DNA of 64,000 nucleotides, taken from positions 1-64,000 of the forward strand of contig JBKHYG010000021.1 of the NCBI GenBank assembly GCA_046565595.1, given 5' to 3'. Below the pieces are notes generated by a model. It was not told the origin of the DNA and ran no database searches. It worked only from the letters and a program-made list of their open reading frames with translations. The stretch comes from JBKHYG01 sp046565595. Lineage in GTDB: Bacteria; Actinomycetota; AC-67. The translations under genes and the position numbers were made by a program. Below, piece by piece: positions 43,609 through 52,892 of the stretch; the first letter of the stretch is position 1, and each line of letters starts with the position of its first letter.

Positions 43609-44670
43609 TTAGAGGGTTGCCGAAGCGCACACCTCGTCGGTCTGGCCTAGCAGGGCTTCGAGTTCGTACTGGCCCGGCAGTTGGCATCCGTAGGACTTAG
43701 CTCCCTGAACCGCCTTGCCCGCTGGCTGATCGCTGCCCTTGTTGCCGCCATCGTCGGTGGCACCCTTGTCGGTGGTCGAGCCGTGATCAGTAGACGTGGT
43801 CGTGGAAGTCGTTCCTGTGGTGGGTTCGCTCACCGTCGGCGCAGATCCGGGTGCGGTCGGAGCTGTCGGAGCAACCTCGCTGAGGATCCTCGAGAGCGTA
43901 CCTTCGTCGGTGATACCGAGCGCCTTGGCGACTGCCTGCGTCAAGGAGCGGCTGGCGTCCATGGCGCGATCGAAGGCTTCGGTCGCTTCTGGTGCCAGTA
44001 CAGGCGCAGACTTGGCGAGCAGCGCTTCGGTCTCGGCAGCCTTGGCTGCGAAGCCGGCCAGACGCTCAGAGTCGTTCTCTCCGACGACCGTCTGCTCGGC
44101 ACGGCTGATCTCGTAGGCGGCCATGTCGAGAGCCTGACCGACCAAGGAACTGTCAGCACCCAGGGCCACCAGTTGCTCTGCCTCCCAGATGTGTTCTGCA
44201 GCGAAGCCCAGACGACGGTCTGCGTCGGCGAAGGCGTCACCGAACAGAGCGATCTGAGCGGCGTGGATCTTCTGCTTGAGTCCGTAGAAGGGGCTGCCCG
44301 GCAGCGCCTTGGCTGCGGCCAGCACCGGGAAGGCGCTGAGGGTCATGGCGGCTGCGATCGCGACGATCGAGCGGCGCATGGCGACGCGACGACGCGGCAG
44401 TGAGACCACGACATCGATCACCGGCTCGGTTTCGACCGGGGTCTCGGGCTCGACGAGGCGCAGCGAGGGACGCCCTGTCGGGGCCTGCTCGAAGGCTTCG
44501 TTCATCAGACGCTGCTCGAGCGCGTTCGCGAAGACCGGATCGATCTGAGGATCCGGCAGGTTGCGTAGCGCGTCAGCGACAGCCAGCAGATCGGCCGTCT
44601 CGCGGTCGTATACCGACGCCCGACCGTCTAGGGCCAGCGCCAGCGCGACTTCACCGTTGATGTTACTCAT
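43609..44670 (-). CDS. Putative anti-sigma factor with a DUF5667-like domain
   Basis: 353 residues: a cytoplasmic N-terminus (about 1-100), one transmembrane helix (101-121), an extracytoplasmic helical region (PFYGLKQKIHAAQIAL and following, about 125-260) and a Thr/Ser/Gly-rich tail. The helical part resembles DUF5667, found in extracellular portions of actinobacterial membrane proteins. It overlaps the sigma factor gene by 4 nt, which is the usual sigma/anti-sigma layout, so it probably sequesters that sigma factor. The trigger is unknown. Confidence 0.75.
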   Translation of the reverse strand: MSNINGEVALALALDGRASVYDRETADLLAVADALRNLPDPQIDPVFANALEQRLMNEAFEQAPTGRPSLRLVEPETPVETEPVIDVVVSLPRRRVAMRRSIVAIAAAMTLSAFPVLAAAKALPGSPFYGLKQKIHAAQIALFGDAFADADRRLGFAAEHIWEAEQLVALGADSSLVGQALDMAAYEISRAEQTVVGENDSERLAGFAAKAAETEALLAKSAPVLAPEATEAFDRAMDASRSLTQAVAKALGITDEGTLSRILSEVAPTAPTAPGSAPTVSEPTTGTTSTTTSTDHGSTTDKGATDDGGNKGSDQPAGKAVQGAKSYGCQLPGQYELEALLGQTDEVCASATL

Positions 44671-45434
44671 CGTTCACCATCCGATACCCCATAACGAGCC
44701 GCTTCGGATTCCGTTACGTCTCCGGTTCGGCCGTTGGTGGATTCCCGAACTCCGGAAGGGTTGATGCCCCACTCGGTCGGGTCCACGATCTGGTGTTTGA
44801 CCAGGACTTTCTGCAAACTCTTGAGACCCCGGAACTGCAATGTCCGGATGGTCCCTTCCTTCTTACCTAGGGCTTCTGCGACCTCAGAGACCTCCATGCC
44901 TTGGAGGAACCTCATGGTCACGACATCACGCTGATCGGGTGATAGGTGCTGGATCGCCTTGACGACCTCGCCCTGCTCGATCCCGGCCACGACCTCATCT
45001 TCGGTGGTCTCGGTTGCCCCCATCGAGGCTTCCGGGAACTTCTCGGAGAGCTGTTCGAGACGGTTGCGAGCTGACTTGGCGTTGTCGTAGATCAGGTTCC
45101 TGGCTATCCGCACCAGCCAGGCGCCGAAATCTGCGCCGGTTACCTTGTAGTCGCCGATCTTGCGGAGCGCCCTGACGAAGGTCTCGCCGGTCATGTCCTC
45201 GGCCATCGCCTTGTTGCCGTTCAGGCGGTAGTAGAGGAACTTGTAGACGGTCGGCAGGTATGCGCGGTAGAGCGCGGCGAAGGCTTCCTTGTCGCCCTCT
45301 CGAGCGCGTTCCACCAGGTCAACGACCTCTGGGCTTCCCGCTTCGACCTGGACGGCCCGCAACGACGACTGGACCGGGCGGCTCGAGGCTTGCGCCTCCG
45401 CTCCGGTCTCGATCGTTGCGGTCTCTTGCGTCAT
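44667..45434 (-). CDS. ECF-type RNA polymerase sigma factor
   Basis: 255 residues with region 2 (EAFAALYRAYLPTVYKFLYYR, then GETFVRALRKIGDY) and region 4 (LSPDQRDVVTMRFLQGMEVSEVAEALG). Both ends are longer than in minimal ECF sigmas: about 45 residues before region 2 and 40 after region 4. It is coupled to a membrane anti-sigma candidate. The target promoters are not known. A housekeeping-type promoter lies about 100 nt upstream. Confidence 0.92.
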   Translation of the reverse strand: MTQETATIETGAEAQASSRPVQSSLRAVQVEAGSPEVVDLVERAREGDKEAFAALYRAYLPTVYKFLYYRLNGNKAMAEDMTGETFVRALRKIGDYKVTGADFGAWLVRIARNLIYDNAKSARNRLEQLSEKFPEASMGATETTEDEVVAGIEQGEVVKAIQHLSPDQRDVVTMRFLQGMEVSEVAEALGKKEGTIRTLQFRGLKSLQKVLVKHQIVDPTEWGINPSGVRESTNGRTGDVTESEAARYGVSDGER

Positions 45435-45530
45435 CGATCCGAATCCCCTCAGCGACCCTCGGGTCGCCCCTCGGTCCTTCCGATCCCTCGTGCGAAAGGT
45501 CCACCGGTTACCCGGCTTGCTCTTGAAACG

Positions 45531-45559
45531 AGTATGACGGACTCCGGTTACGGGGTCAC
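45531..45559 (-). promoter_or_regulatory. Putative promoter of the sigma/anti-sigma operon
   Basis: On the minus strand GTGACC (45554-45559) and CATACT (45531-45536) are separated by 17 nt, close to TTGACA and TATAAT. About 95 nt of leader follow. The same region also contains GGAAC, an ECF-type -35 motif, further upstream, so autoregulation is possible but unproven. Confidence 0.4.
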
Positions 45560-45638
45560 GCAGGAAAATCTGTTCCGCGGCACATCTTTCCTCGTCGCGG
45601 CATGCGTCAGCAGATGTCCGGGTTGCCGGCGATGAGCC

Positions 45639-46466
45639 CTATGCGAACCAGGCGAGCAGGCAATCGCGGATCAGTTCGGCCGCAACGACAGGGCTGAGGC
45701 CGCTGGGATCTATAGGCGGGGCGACCTCTACGATGTCGAAACCGACGATGTTGTTCCCTGTCAAGGCCAACAGCGCGGCCCGGAGCTCTCTGTAGCTTGG
45801 ACCACCAGGCTCAGGTGTGCCGGTACCCGGCAGGATGCTCGGATCGAGCACATCCATGTCCAGCGATACGAAGAGCGGGCGTCCAGACATCTGCTGGCGG
45901 AACTCCAGCGGGATCTCGAGGTCGGGCCCGAACCCGGTCAGAAGCTTCGGAGCGTCGGAGTATTCCTCTCGGCTGCCGCTGCGAACCCCGAGAACGCAGG
46001 TGGGACCGGCGGCTGCCATATGGCGCGAACCGCAAGCATGGGAAAGCGGAGTCCCGTCGTATTCGGCGCGCAGGTCCATGTGGGCGTCGTAGACGAGGTG
46101 GACCAGGTCCGGGTAGACCTCACGGAGGCCTCGGGAGGTTCCGATCGAGATCGAATGGTCGCCCCCGATCGTGAGCACGGTCGCGCCGGTCCGGGCCAGA
46201 AGTTCGGTGGCATCGGCGATGCGATCGATGGCCGTCACATCGTCACAGCCCGCCAGATCGATATCGCCTGCATCGGCGATGTCTAGATCCTGGAGATCCT
46301 TCCCGCTGATCGGCGAATAACTCTCGATCGAGTCGCTCGCCTCTCGAACCGCTGCGGGAGCGGCTGCTGCTCCCCTCCGATACGAGGTCGCTTCATCCCA
46401 GGGCGCCCCTTGGATGACCGCCCTAGCGGGATCCTGGCCTACCGCGCGGGCCTCCAGATACCTCAT
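45639..46466 (-). CDS. speB: Agmatinase (ureohydrolase family)
   Basis: This hydrolyses agmatine to putrescine and urea. The binuclear manganese motifs are intact: GGDHSIS, VYDAHMDLR and SLDMDVLDPS. 275 residues. ATG 46466 overlaps the speE stop (ATGA). The three genes upstream make agmatine and spermidine, so agmatine is the most likely substrate. Confidence 0.93.
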   Translation of the reverse strand: MRYLEARAVGQDPARAVIQGAPWDEATSYRRGAAAAPAAVREASDSIESYSPISGKDLQDLDIADAGDIDLAGCDDVTAIDRIADATELLARTGATVLTIGGDHSISIGTSRGLREVYPDLVHLVYDAHMDLRAEYDGTPLSHACGSRHMAAAGPTCVLGVRSGSREEYSDAPKLLTGFGPDLEIPLEFRQQMSGRPLFVSLDMDVLDPSILPGTGTPEPGGPSYRELRAALLALTGNNIVGFDIVEVAPPIDPSGLSPVVAAELIRDCLLAWFA

Positions 46467-47398
46467 CCCTGACGGCCTTCCTGGCGCCGAGCCTCCTCTG
46501 GGGTCGGGCCGAACAGGTGTGGGGGATCGTCGCTGGAGAGGATCTCGCGCACGAACATGGGTAGAGCGAAGCACGCTTCGACCAGGGGTGGGCTCACATA
46601 CCGCAGGCCCGTGATGCCTCGCATCTCAAGGCGATCCTCGACCTCGGGGGCGGGCGGGATCTCGTCGGCTCGGCTGAGCAGGTAGGACCAGCCCGTGCCG
46701 GGATATGTGGGCACATTGCCCATGTAAAGGCAGACCTCGGGGAAGGCGGCCTTCATGGAACGGTAGGCGCGTTGGAGTTCGGCCTGGTGGAAATACACCC
46801 CGCCGGCTTGGGCGGCGAGGATCCCGTCGACCTCGAGTCGCTGCTCTGCTGTCTTGTAGAACTCCTCGGTGAACAGGCCCTCGCCGGGTCCGACCGGGTC
46901 GCTCGAATCGATGATGATCGCGTCGAACATCTCGTCGGTGTCGCGAAGGAACGCGATCCCGTCGTCGAACCGGACCTCAGCTCTCGGATCGTTCCAGGCG
47001 TTGGCCCCCAGCGAAGGCATGAACTCCTTGCAGACCTCGGTGACCCGCTGGTCGATCTCGATCATCAAGACGCGCTCCACGCAAGAGTGGCGCAACACTT
47101 CGCGCAAGGTCCCGCCGTCACCACCGCCGATTATCAGCACCGACTTCGGCTCGGGATGGATCAGCAGAGGGACATGGACGAGCATCTCGTGGTAGCAGAA
47201 CTCGTCTCGTTCGGTGGTCTGTACCAGGCCGTCGAGGATCAGTATCCGACCGAAGGCCGGATTGTCGAAGATCTCGATGAGCTGGAAGGGGCTCTGTTCG
47301 CGGTGGACCGGTTGCCCGTCGAACCGATAGTGGAATCCGTCAACGCCGGTCTCGCCGTAATCGCCCGAAGCTCCGCTGGTCGCCTTGGTTCCGCTCAT
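46463..47398 (-). CDS. speE: Spermidine synthase
   Basis: This aminopropyltransferase transfers aminopropyl from decarboxylated SAM to putrescine. Family marks are ILDGLVQTTERDEFCYHEML, the SAM-type loop IGGGDGGTLREVLRH, and DSSDPVGPGEGLF with the catalytic aspartate. 311 residues. Its start overlaps the speD stop (ATGA). The C-terminal 30 residues are a charged extension. Confidence 0.96.
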   Translation of the reverse strand: MSGTKATSGASGDYGETGVDGFHYRFDGQPVHREQSPFQLIEIFDNPAFGRILILDGLVQTTERDEFCYHEMLVHVPLLIHPEPKSVLIIGGGDGGTLREVLRHSCVERVLMIEIDQRVTEVCKEFMPSLGANAWNDPRAEVRFDDGIAFLRDTDEMFDAIIIDSSDPVGPGEGLFTEEFYKTAEQRLEVDGILAAQAGGVYFHQAELQRAYRSMKAAFPEVCLYMGNVPTYPGTGWSYLLSRADEIPPAPEVEDRLEMRGITGLRYVSPPLVEACFALPMFVREILSSDDPPHLFGPTPEEARRQEGRQG

Positions 47399-47760
47399 CG
47401 CGCAACCGGCATCCGGTCAGGAAGGATCCCGCGCTTGATCTCCTGGACCTCGACCGTGCCTGGTTCGAAATGAGCTTTGAGCGTTGCCAGCCCCGCGTCA
47501 TAGTCCATGTTCGGCCCGCAGGTGAACATGTCGATGGCGGCGTAGCCATGCTCGGGCCAGGTGTGGATCGTCAGGTGACTCTCGGCGAGGATGCAGACCC
47601 CCGAGTATCCACCGTTCGGGAACGGAACCATCCGCGTATCCAGCAGCGTCGCCCCGGTAGCACGGACGGTGGCGATCAACGCCTCCTCCCCTGCCTGCGG
47701 GTCGTCCAGGAGTTTCGCGTCCCAGAGTTCGATCAGCATGTGCTGTCCCAGCGTTTGCAT
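47395..47760 (-). CDS. speD: S-adenosylmethionine decarboxylase proenzyme
   Basis: This small bacterial class enzyme (121 residues) makes decarboxylated SAM. Self-cleavage occurs before S61 in LAES/HLTIHTWPEHGYAA, turning the serine into the pyruvoyl cofactor; the catalytic Cys is in DMFTCG. I start at ATG 47760, with a GGAGGGGG site in the end of pdaD; a GTG 18 nt upstream is in frame. Confidence 0.95.
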   Translation of the reverse strand: MQTLGQHMLIELWDAKLLDDPQAGEEALIATVRATGATLLDTRMVPFPNGGYSGVCILAESHLTIHTWPEHGYAAIDMFTCGPNMDYDAGLATLKAHFEPGTVEVQEIKRGILPDRMPVAR

Positions 47761-47765
47761 CACCG

Positions 47766-48233
47766 TCACCCCCTCCACCAGAGCACCGCAGCAGCGATCG
47801 CGGCTCCGATCTTCTGCACCGTGTGCTCGCTTGTAGCGAACCTGACTTCGTAGTCCGTGAAACCACGGACACGCATGCCCTCCTCGACCATGAGGGAGCA
47901 GCGTTTCTCTATCTCACCGGCTGTCTCGTCGACGCCGTGAGCCTCCATGATGACGCCGCCCTGGGGCGTCCAACCAACCCCGATGCATGCCGAGATGACC
48001 TGGCCGGGGGTGGTAGAGACCTGCTCTGCGTACGCCGTTGGCGTCAACGAGCCGTACGGCAGGTCGGGTAGTTCAGCGAAAACCGCGCCGGTCGGCACGA
48101 TGGATGAGACCCTGATGAGGTTCACATCACCGATGCGTCCAGCGCGGAGCGCGTTATCGAAAGCGGTTAGTTCAGACTCGCCTTCCGCCGCACCAGCGGC
48201 GAGACAGACGATGTTCGGGTTCTGGTTGAACAA
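47766..48233 (-). CDS. pdaD: Pyruvoyl-dependent arginine decarboxylase
   Basis: This converts arginine to agmatine. The family core is clear: LTAFDNALRAGRIGDVNLIR, then VSSIVPTGAVF, where the second serine after cleavage becomes the pyruvoyl group. About 155 residues. The start is probably TTG 48233, because AAGGGGGG lies 5 nt upstream; GTG 48239 would sit directly on that site. It is the first gene of pdaD-speD-speE-speB, which together run arginine to agmatine to putrescine to spermidine. Confidence 0.92.
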   Translation of the reverse strand: MFNQNPNIVCLAAGAAEGESELTAFDNALRAGRIGDVNLIRVSSIVPTGAVFAELPDLPYGSLTPTAYAEQVSTTPGQVISACIGVGWTPQGGVIMEAHGVDETAGEIEKRCSLMVEEGMRVRGFTDYEVRFATSEHTVQKIGAAIAAAVLWWRG

Positions 48234-48239
48234 TTCCAC

Positions 48240-48322
48240 CCCCCTTCGTGGGGCCTCGCAGCGGAAGCGAGGAGGCCGGACAGGGAAGAACCCGGCCGGG
48301 CTGGCCGGGCTCTGCACAACGG
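48240..48322 (-). promoter_or_regulatory. Structured 5' leader of the polyamine operon
   Basis: The predicted leader contains three consecutive GC-rich hairpins: CCCGGCC/GGCCGGG (48291-48309), CCTCGC/GCGAGG with a 7-nt loop (48254-48272), and CCCC/GGGG (48241-48253) in which one arm is the ribosome site of pdaD. The last helix would hide the ribosome site. Regulation by a ligand or attenuation is inference. Confidence 0.4.
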
Positions 48323-48328
48323 TCGGCA

Positions 48329-48357
48329 ATTATGAAGCATCCTGGGGGGTCGCGCAA
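48329..48357 (-). promoter_or_regulatory. Putative promoter of the polyamine operon
   Basis: On the minus strand TTGCGC (48352-48357) and CATAAT (48329-48334) are 17 nt apart. CATAAT differs from the -10 consensus by one base; the -35 is weak. Confidence 0.45.
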
Positions 48358-48430
48358 GCACGCCGACCCAGGCAGACCAGCCGCATCCTGGTCACTATGT
48401 CCTGGTCACCGGGCCGGCACTCGCGAGCTC

Positions 48431-49882
48431 CTAGACGATCCCCACGGTGAAGGTCATCGAGTCGGATGCGGATGCGGCCCGCAGGACGGCGCTCGCCTCG
48501 ACCGCGTACTCGCCAGGTAGGGCAAACAGAGCCGGCACATCGAAGGTGAAACGACCGTCAGAACCACTGCTGCCTTCGAAGGTCATCGACTCGCTCAGGG
48601 TTTGGCGGGTGAGGGTGACCGATACCGCCGCCCCCTCTGCTGGCGATCCATCCAGGTACGCCAGACTGATCGAAGCCGAGTATCCGAGACCGTCCGGGAC
48701 GACATTTCGCTCGTCGAAACCCTCTAGATCGAGGGTGATGACCTCTTCCACCCTGACGCCGAATGTCGTTGGTGTCGCGATGTTGCCCGCGGCGTCGACA
48801 GCCGAGCAGGTCACCGTCGTGTCTCCGATCGGGAACAGGGACCCAGAGGCTGGCAGACAGGACGCGACACCTTCGCCATCTACGATGTCGTTTGTTGCAG
48901 GAGCCTCGTACTCGACGATCGCACCATCTGGACCGGTCCCTGGGACGGTGAGGTCCGGATGCTCATCGATCACAGGCGCGGTCGTGTCTACGACATCGAT
49001 CGTGAACGAGCTGGTCGTGGTCTCGTTGACCAGATCGACGGCTGAGCACTCGACCACGGTGCTACCGATCGGGAACTCCGCACCCGATTCCGCGTCGCAG
49101 GTGACCGTCAGCGGTGTTCCAGCACCATCCTCGGCGGTCGGCTTCGAGAATGAGACGGTAGCGCCCGAAGCGCTGGTTGCTTCGGCCGTGATGTCGGGGA
49201 CACTTGCAACCGTCGGCGCTTGGTACTGGCGGACTGCCACATCGTCGAAGCTGACGACACCGTTGTGCCAGGTCCAGAAGCCGAGGGCCATGGCGCCTGG
49301 CGAGGTCGGCAACTGCATGGTGGCCATGTGGGTTCCATCAACGGCGGCGGCGACCTTGGTTCCGCGGACGACGAGCGTCCACCTGTGCCATCCCGATGGC
49401 GTAGGAGCCGATACGATGGGTCCGGCGTACTCGGTCCCATTCAGATAACGCGTCAGGCGGTATCTGCCGCCACTCTGCAGGTAGTCGAAGGTGACGGCGT
49501 TGCCGCTGCCGTAACGGTACTGCCCCGTCGAAGAAAGGAGCATCCCGCCGTGCATGCCCTGGACAGACGGCGCATCGAATCGAACATCGACATCGTATCT
49601 GGTGCCATCAGCGAACTTGGAGCCTGCGGCAACCACCGCTGCGGTCTCGGTGGTGACCGTCTGAGGCAAGCAGAACGGGTTGCACACCGTTGCTGTCATC
49701 GTTCCCTGAAGCCGGAGAGCTCCACCAGACAGACCAGGCTGGCCGCCTCGAACGGAATAGACGCCGTTCAGATCGTTGAACGAGTTCGCGTAGACGACTG
49801 GCGCGACCGCTTCGGCGGGAGACGCAAGTAGGAAGGTGAGGAACAGGGGCGCCCAAGCAGCCCGGCGGGTCTTAAGGTTCAT
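48431..49882 (-). CDS. Secreted protein with a lectin-like N-terminal region and two HYR domains
   Basis: 483 residues. A signal peptide (APLFLTFLLASPAEA) is followed by a beta-rich region (about 30-225) resembling concanavalin/LamG-like folds, with SGWHRWTLVVRGTKVAAAVDG. Two hyalin-repeat (HYR) domains follow (about 228-310 and 310-395), each with the FPIGxTxVxCSAxD motif. A C-terminal Ig-like or invasin-like domain ends the protein. It is probably adhesive or a cell-surface protein. A TATCGT box 6 nt before the ATG suggests its own leaderless promoter. Confidence 0.85.
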   Translation of the reverse strand: MNLKTRRAAWAPLFLTFLLASPAEAVAPVVYANSFNDLNGVYSVRGGQPGLSGGALRLQGTMTATVCNPFCLPQTVTTETAAVVAAGSKFADGTRYDVDVRFDAPSVQGMHGGMLLSSTGQYRYGSGNAVTFDYLQSGGRYRLTRYLNGTEYAGPIVSAPTPSGWHRWTLVVRGTKVAAAVDGTHMATMQLPTSPGAMALGFWTWHNGVVSFDDVAVRQYQAPTVASVPDITAEATSASGATVSFSKPTAEDGAGTPLTVTCDAESGAEFPIGSTVVECSAVDLVNETTTSSFTIDVVDTTAPVIDEHPDLTVPGTGPDGAIVEYEAPATNDIVDGEGVASCLPASGSLFPIGDTTVTCSAVDAAGNIATPTTFGVRVEEVITLDLEGFDERNVVPDGLGYSASISLAYLDGSPAEGAAVSVTLTRQTLSESMTFEGSSGSDGRFTFDVPALFALPGEYAVEASAVLRAASASDSMTFTVGIV

Positions 49883-49888
49883 GACCGG

Positions 49889-49894
49889 ACGATA
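49889..49894 (-). promoter_or_regulatory. Putative leaderless -10 box of the HYR protein gene
   Basis: On the minus strand this is TATCGT, 6 nt before ATG 49882. Confidence 0.4.
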
Positions 49895-49957
49895 CCCACT
49901 TTTCGGGCACTGTGCCAGGGTCTTCCAGTTCGCTTGGTGCGGATATATCCGCTCTTG

Positions 49958-50836
49958 CTACATCTTCACCCATGACGCGCCGCCATCGGCGGTTCGGTAG
50001 ACGCTCATCGTGTCAGCCGCATAGGCGACAGACCCGTCGGTGGGGCTGATCGCCAGCGCCAAGACCCCTTCCGGCAGTCCGCTCGTGACGAGCCGCCAGG
50101 TCCCTCCACCGTCTGATGTCGTCTGCACCCCTTCGGGGGTAGCGGCGAGGTATCGGTCGGGATCGGATGGGTCGGCTGCCACGGCCAGCACGGGACCCTG
50201 TGTGATCCCGTCGAGCTTCACCCAGGTGAGGCCGCTATCTCCAGAGCGATAGAGGCCGTTCGCGGTCCCGGCGAGCACGACCTCGGCCTCGAGCGAACCA
50301 GCCATCGCGAAGATCTGACCATCTATGCCCGTGGGCGAAAGCGTGGCCCAGGTTCGGCCGCCATCCTTCGAGGAGAACATGCCTGCGGCCGCCGACCAGC
50401 CCCAGAGGGCTTGCGAGTCACCCAGACTGACCGCCATGACATGGAAGTCGACAGGAGGATCGGTCACATCGGCTAGCAAGGTCCAAGATCGGCCGCTGTC
50501 GGTTGAGGATTCGACCCCGAGGCTCGGACGCTGCATCGAATGACCGCTTCTGTACATGATGCCGTCTGCTGGATGCAGACTGAAACCCATGTGATCGTGA
50601 ACATCGGGACCGGCGTACACCCAGCCGCCTTCGTCCCCGGGCGTCAACAGACCGTTGTGGGTGGCGACGAACAATTTGCTGGAACCATCCACTCCCAAAC
50701 CGTGGATGTGGGTCAGGGGCGCAGCCGTTCCGATGTATCGAGGGTCCACGCCCGACTTGTCCAGGGGCGGCGAACTAGAGCAAGCACCGAAGAGGATAGC
50801 CAGGGCGAGGGGGGCGAGGCGCCGGATGCTAGGCAA
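49958..50836 (-). CDS. Lipoprotein with sortilin/BNR-type beta-propeller repeats
   Basis: 292 residues with a lipoprotein signal peptide (lipobox LFGAC, Cys 19). Several repeats of the SxDxGxxW Asp-box type follow (STDSGRSWTLL, SKDGGRTWATL, SGDSGLTWVKL, TSDGGGTWRLV, TADGGASWVKM), indicating a BNR or F510_1955-like propeller. The start is TTG 50836, inside the end of the copper ATPase gene, with GGAGG 7 nt upstream. Members of this group often sit beside metal-resistance genes. The function is unknown. Confidence 0.82.
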   Translation of the reverse strand: MPSIRRLAPLALAILFGACSSSPPLDKSGVDPRYIGTAAPLTHIHGLGVDGSSKLFVATHNGLLTPGDEGGWVYAGPDVHDHMGFSLHPADGIMYRSGHSMQRPSLGVESSTDSGRSWTLLADVTDPPVDFHVMAVSLGDSQALWGWSAAAGMFSSKDGGRTWATLSPTGIDGQIFAMAGSLEAEVVLAGTANGLYRSGDSGLTWVKLDGITQGPVLAVAADPSDPDRYLAATPEGVQTTSDGGGTWRLVTSGLPEGVLALAISPTDGSVAYAADTMSVYRTADGGASWVKM

Positions 50837-52886
50837 GTGTCGACCTCCGTCGTAGGAGTTGCGCGTTGAGGGCTACGACGACCGTGCTTACCGACATCAG
50901 CAACGCACCGATGGCGGGCGCGAGGACGAACCCGATGGGAGCGAGGATCCCTGCCGCCAGTGGGATCGCGAAGACGTTGTAGCCGGTAGCCCACACGAGG
51001 TTCTGAACCATCTTCCGGTAGGTCGCTTGGGATAGTCCGACCACACGGACCACATCGCGCGGGTCGTCGCGCACCAGGATCACATCGGCGGACTCTATGG
51101 CGACATCCGTGCCGGCGCCGATGGCGATCCCCACATCAGCCTGGGCGAGGGCCGGTGCGTCGTTGACACCGTCGCCGACCATGGCGACACGATCACCACG
51201 CTCTTGGAGTTCACGGATCCGTGCGGCCTTGTCTTCGGGCAAGACCTGTGCGAAGAACTCGTCGATCTCGAGGCTCGCCGCGACGGCGCGGGCGACCTCT
51301 TCTGAATCTCCGGTGATCATCGCAACCCGCATGCCCAGGTCGTGAAGCGAGCGCACGGCTTCACGCGACTCGTCACGGATGACATCGGCCAGAGCGAAGG
51401 ATGCGACCACTCGTCCTGCGGCGATCAACGAGATGACGGTGTTGCCGTTGGCAGCTCGTTCCTTCATGAAGCGAGCTACTTGCCCGGAAGAACTCGCGTT
51501 GGTCTCCTCGATCAACCGAGGCCCCCCTAGCAGCATCTCTTCCCCGTCGATCTGACCCTTGACACCTCGTCCGGCCAACGCCTTGAAGGCCTGAACGGTT
51601 GGCGATCTGATGCCTCGCCGCTCGGCCTCTGCAACGATCGCACGCCCGAGCGGATGCTCAGAATCCCCTTCGAGCGCGGCGGCCACGCCCAGCGCTCTGT
51701 CTTCGTTCCAATCTTCGGCGGTGGCTATGGCTGCGAGTCCCAACTGACCCTTGGTGAGTGTCCCTGTCTTGTCGAAGACGACGACCTTCAGATCCTTCGC
51801 TTGTTCGAGTGCCAGTCGGTCGCGTACCAGCAGTCCGTTGCGTGCCGCCAGCGATGTCGAGATCGTGATGACGAGTGGAACCGCTAGACCCAGTGCGTGA
51901 GGACATGCGATGACTATCACCGTCACGGTGCGTTCGATGATGAACGCAGCTCCCCTATCGGTCAGCACGATCCATGCGAGCGCGGTGATGACTCCTGAAG
52001 CGATCGCTACATATGTCAACACCGTGGCTGCGCGGTCGGCGATCGCCTGTGCGCGCGACTTCGCGGCCTGAGCTTCACGCACGAGGCGCCCGATCCCAGC
52101 CAGCGCCGTCGCGTCTCCGGTCGCCGTTACGCGGATCCGGAGCGAGCCCTCCTGGTTGACAGCACCAGCCACGAGCGAGTCCCCCACTCGTCTGGCGACC
52201 GGCTTCGATTCACCGGTCAGCATGGATTCGTCGAGGTGCGATTCGCCTTCGACGATCTCGCCATCGGCCGGGACGCGGCCGCCCGGCCTGACCACGACGA
52301 TGTCATCCGTCTGAAGCGTCGAGACAGGGACCTCTTCTGTTCCGCCTCCGCTCACGCGTTCCGCAGTGTCAGGCAACAGCTTCGCGAGTTCGGCCAACGC
52401 GCCTTGCGCACGACCGATCGACCTCATCTCGATCCAATGACCGAGCAGCATCACATCGACCAGCGTCGCCATCTCCCAGTAGAAGCCTTCGCCCTCGAGC
52501 ACGAAGGTGGTTGCGACGCTGTATGCGTAAGCGGTTCCGATGCCGAGAGAGACGAGGGTCATCATCGCTGGCGTGCCCACCCGCAATTCGCCGGCCGCAG
52601 AACGGAAGAAGACCTGCCCTCCGTAGATGAAGATCACCGTCGCTAGGGCGAACGGCACGACCTTTGGCCCGGGCAGTTCTGGGGCGGTAGCTCCGAGCCA
52701 CTCCCAGACCATCGGCGAGTAGGCGACCACCGGCAGGGTCAGACCAAGGCACACCCAGAATCGGTCGCGGAACATCGTCGTCGAGTGTCCGGCGTGCCGG
52801 TCATGTCCTTGATCTTCAGAAGTGTGGGTAGCGGACGACTCCGGCATGTGGGAGCCGTGGCCGCCCGCGTGTGTCTCGGTGTCCAC
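50829..52886 (-). CDS. copB: Copper-translocating P-type ATPase (CopB type)
   Basis: 685 residues. The N-terminus is histidine-rich (HAGGHGSH and more) instead of carrying CxxC metal domains. The transmembrane metal site is CPH rather than CPC ([15 protein letters not shown]), the mark of P1B-3 pumps. [10 protein letters not shown], the phosphorylated Asp motif, the SEHPLG nucleotide site and [10 protein letters not shown] are intact. It probably exports copper. The start GTG 52886 has a TAACGT box 6 nt upstream. It overlaps the BNR lipoprotein gene by 8 nt. Confidence 0.94.
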   Translation of the reverse strand: MDTETHAGGHGSHMPESSATHTSEDQGHDRHAGHSTTMFRDRFWVCLGLTLPVVAYSPMVWEWLGATAPELPGPKVVPFALATVIFIYGGQVFFRSAAGELRVGTPAMMTLVSLGIGTAYAYSVATTFVLEGEGFYWEMATLVDVMLLGHWIEMRSIGRAQGALAELAKLLPDTAERVSGGGTEEVPVSTLQTDDIVVVRPGGRVPADGEIVEGESHLDESMLTGESKPVARRVGDSLVAGAVNQEGSLRIRVTATGDATALAGIGRLVREAQAAKSRAQAIADRAATVLTYVAIASGVITALAWIVLTDRGAAFIIERTVTVIVIACPHALGLAVPLVITISTSLAARNGLLVRDRLALEQAKDLKVVVFDKTGTLTKGQLGLAAIATAEDWNEDRALGVAAALEGDSEHPLGRAIVAEAERRGIRSPTVQAFKALAGRGVKGQIDGEEMLLGGPRLIEETNASSSGQVARFMKERAANGNTVISLIAAGRVVASFALADVIRDESREAVRSLHDLGMRVAMITGDSEEVARAVAASLEIDEFFAQVLPEDKAARIRELQERGDRVAMVGDGVNDAPALAQADVGIAIGAGTDVAIESADVILVRDDPRDVVRVVGLSQATYRKMVQNLVWATGYNVFAIPLAAGILAPIGFVLAPAIGALLMSVSTVVVALNAQLLRRRSTLA

Positions 52887-52892
52887 GCCGAC

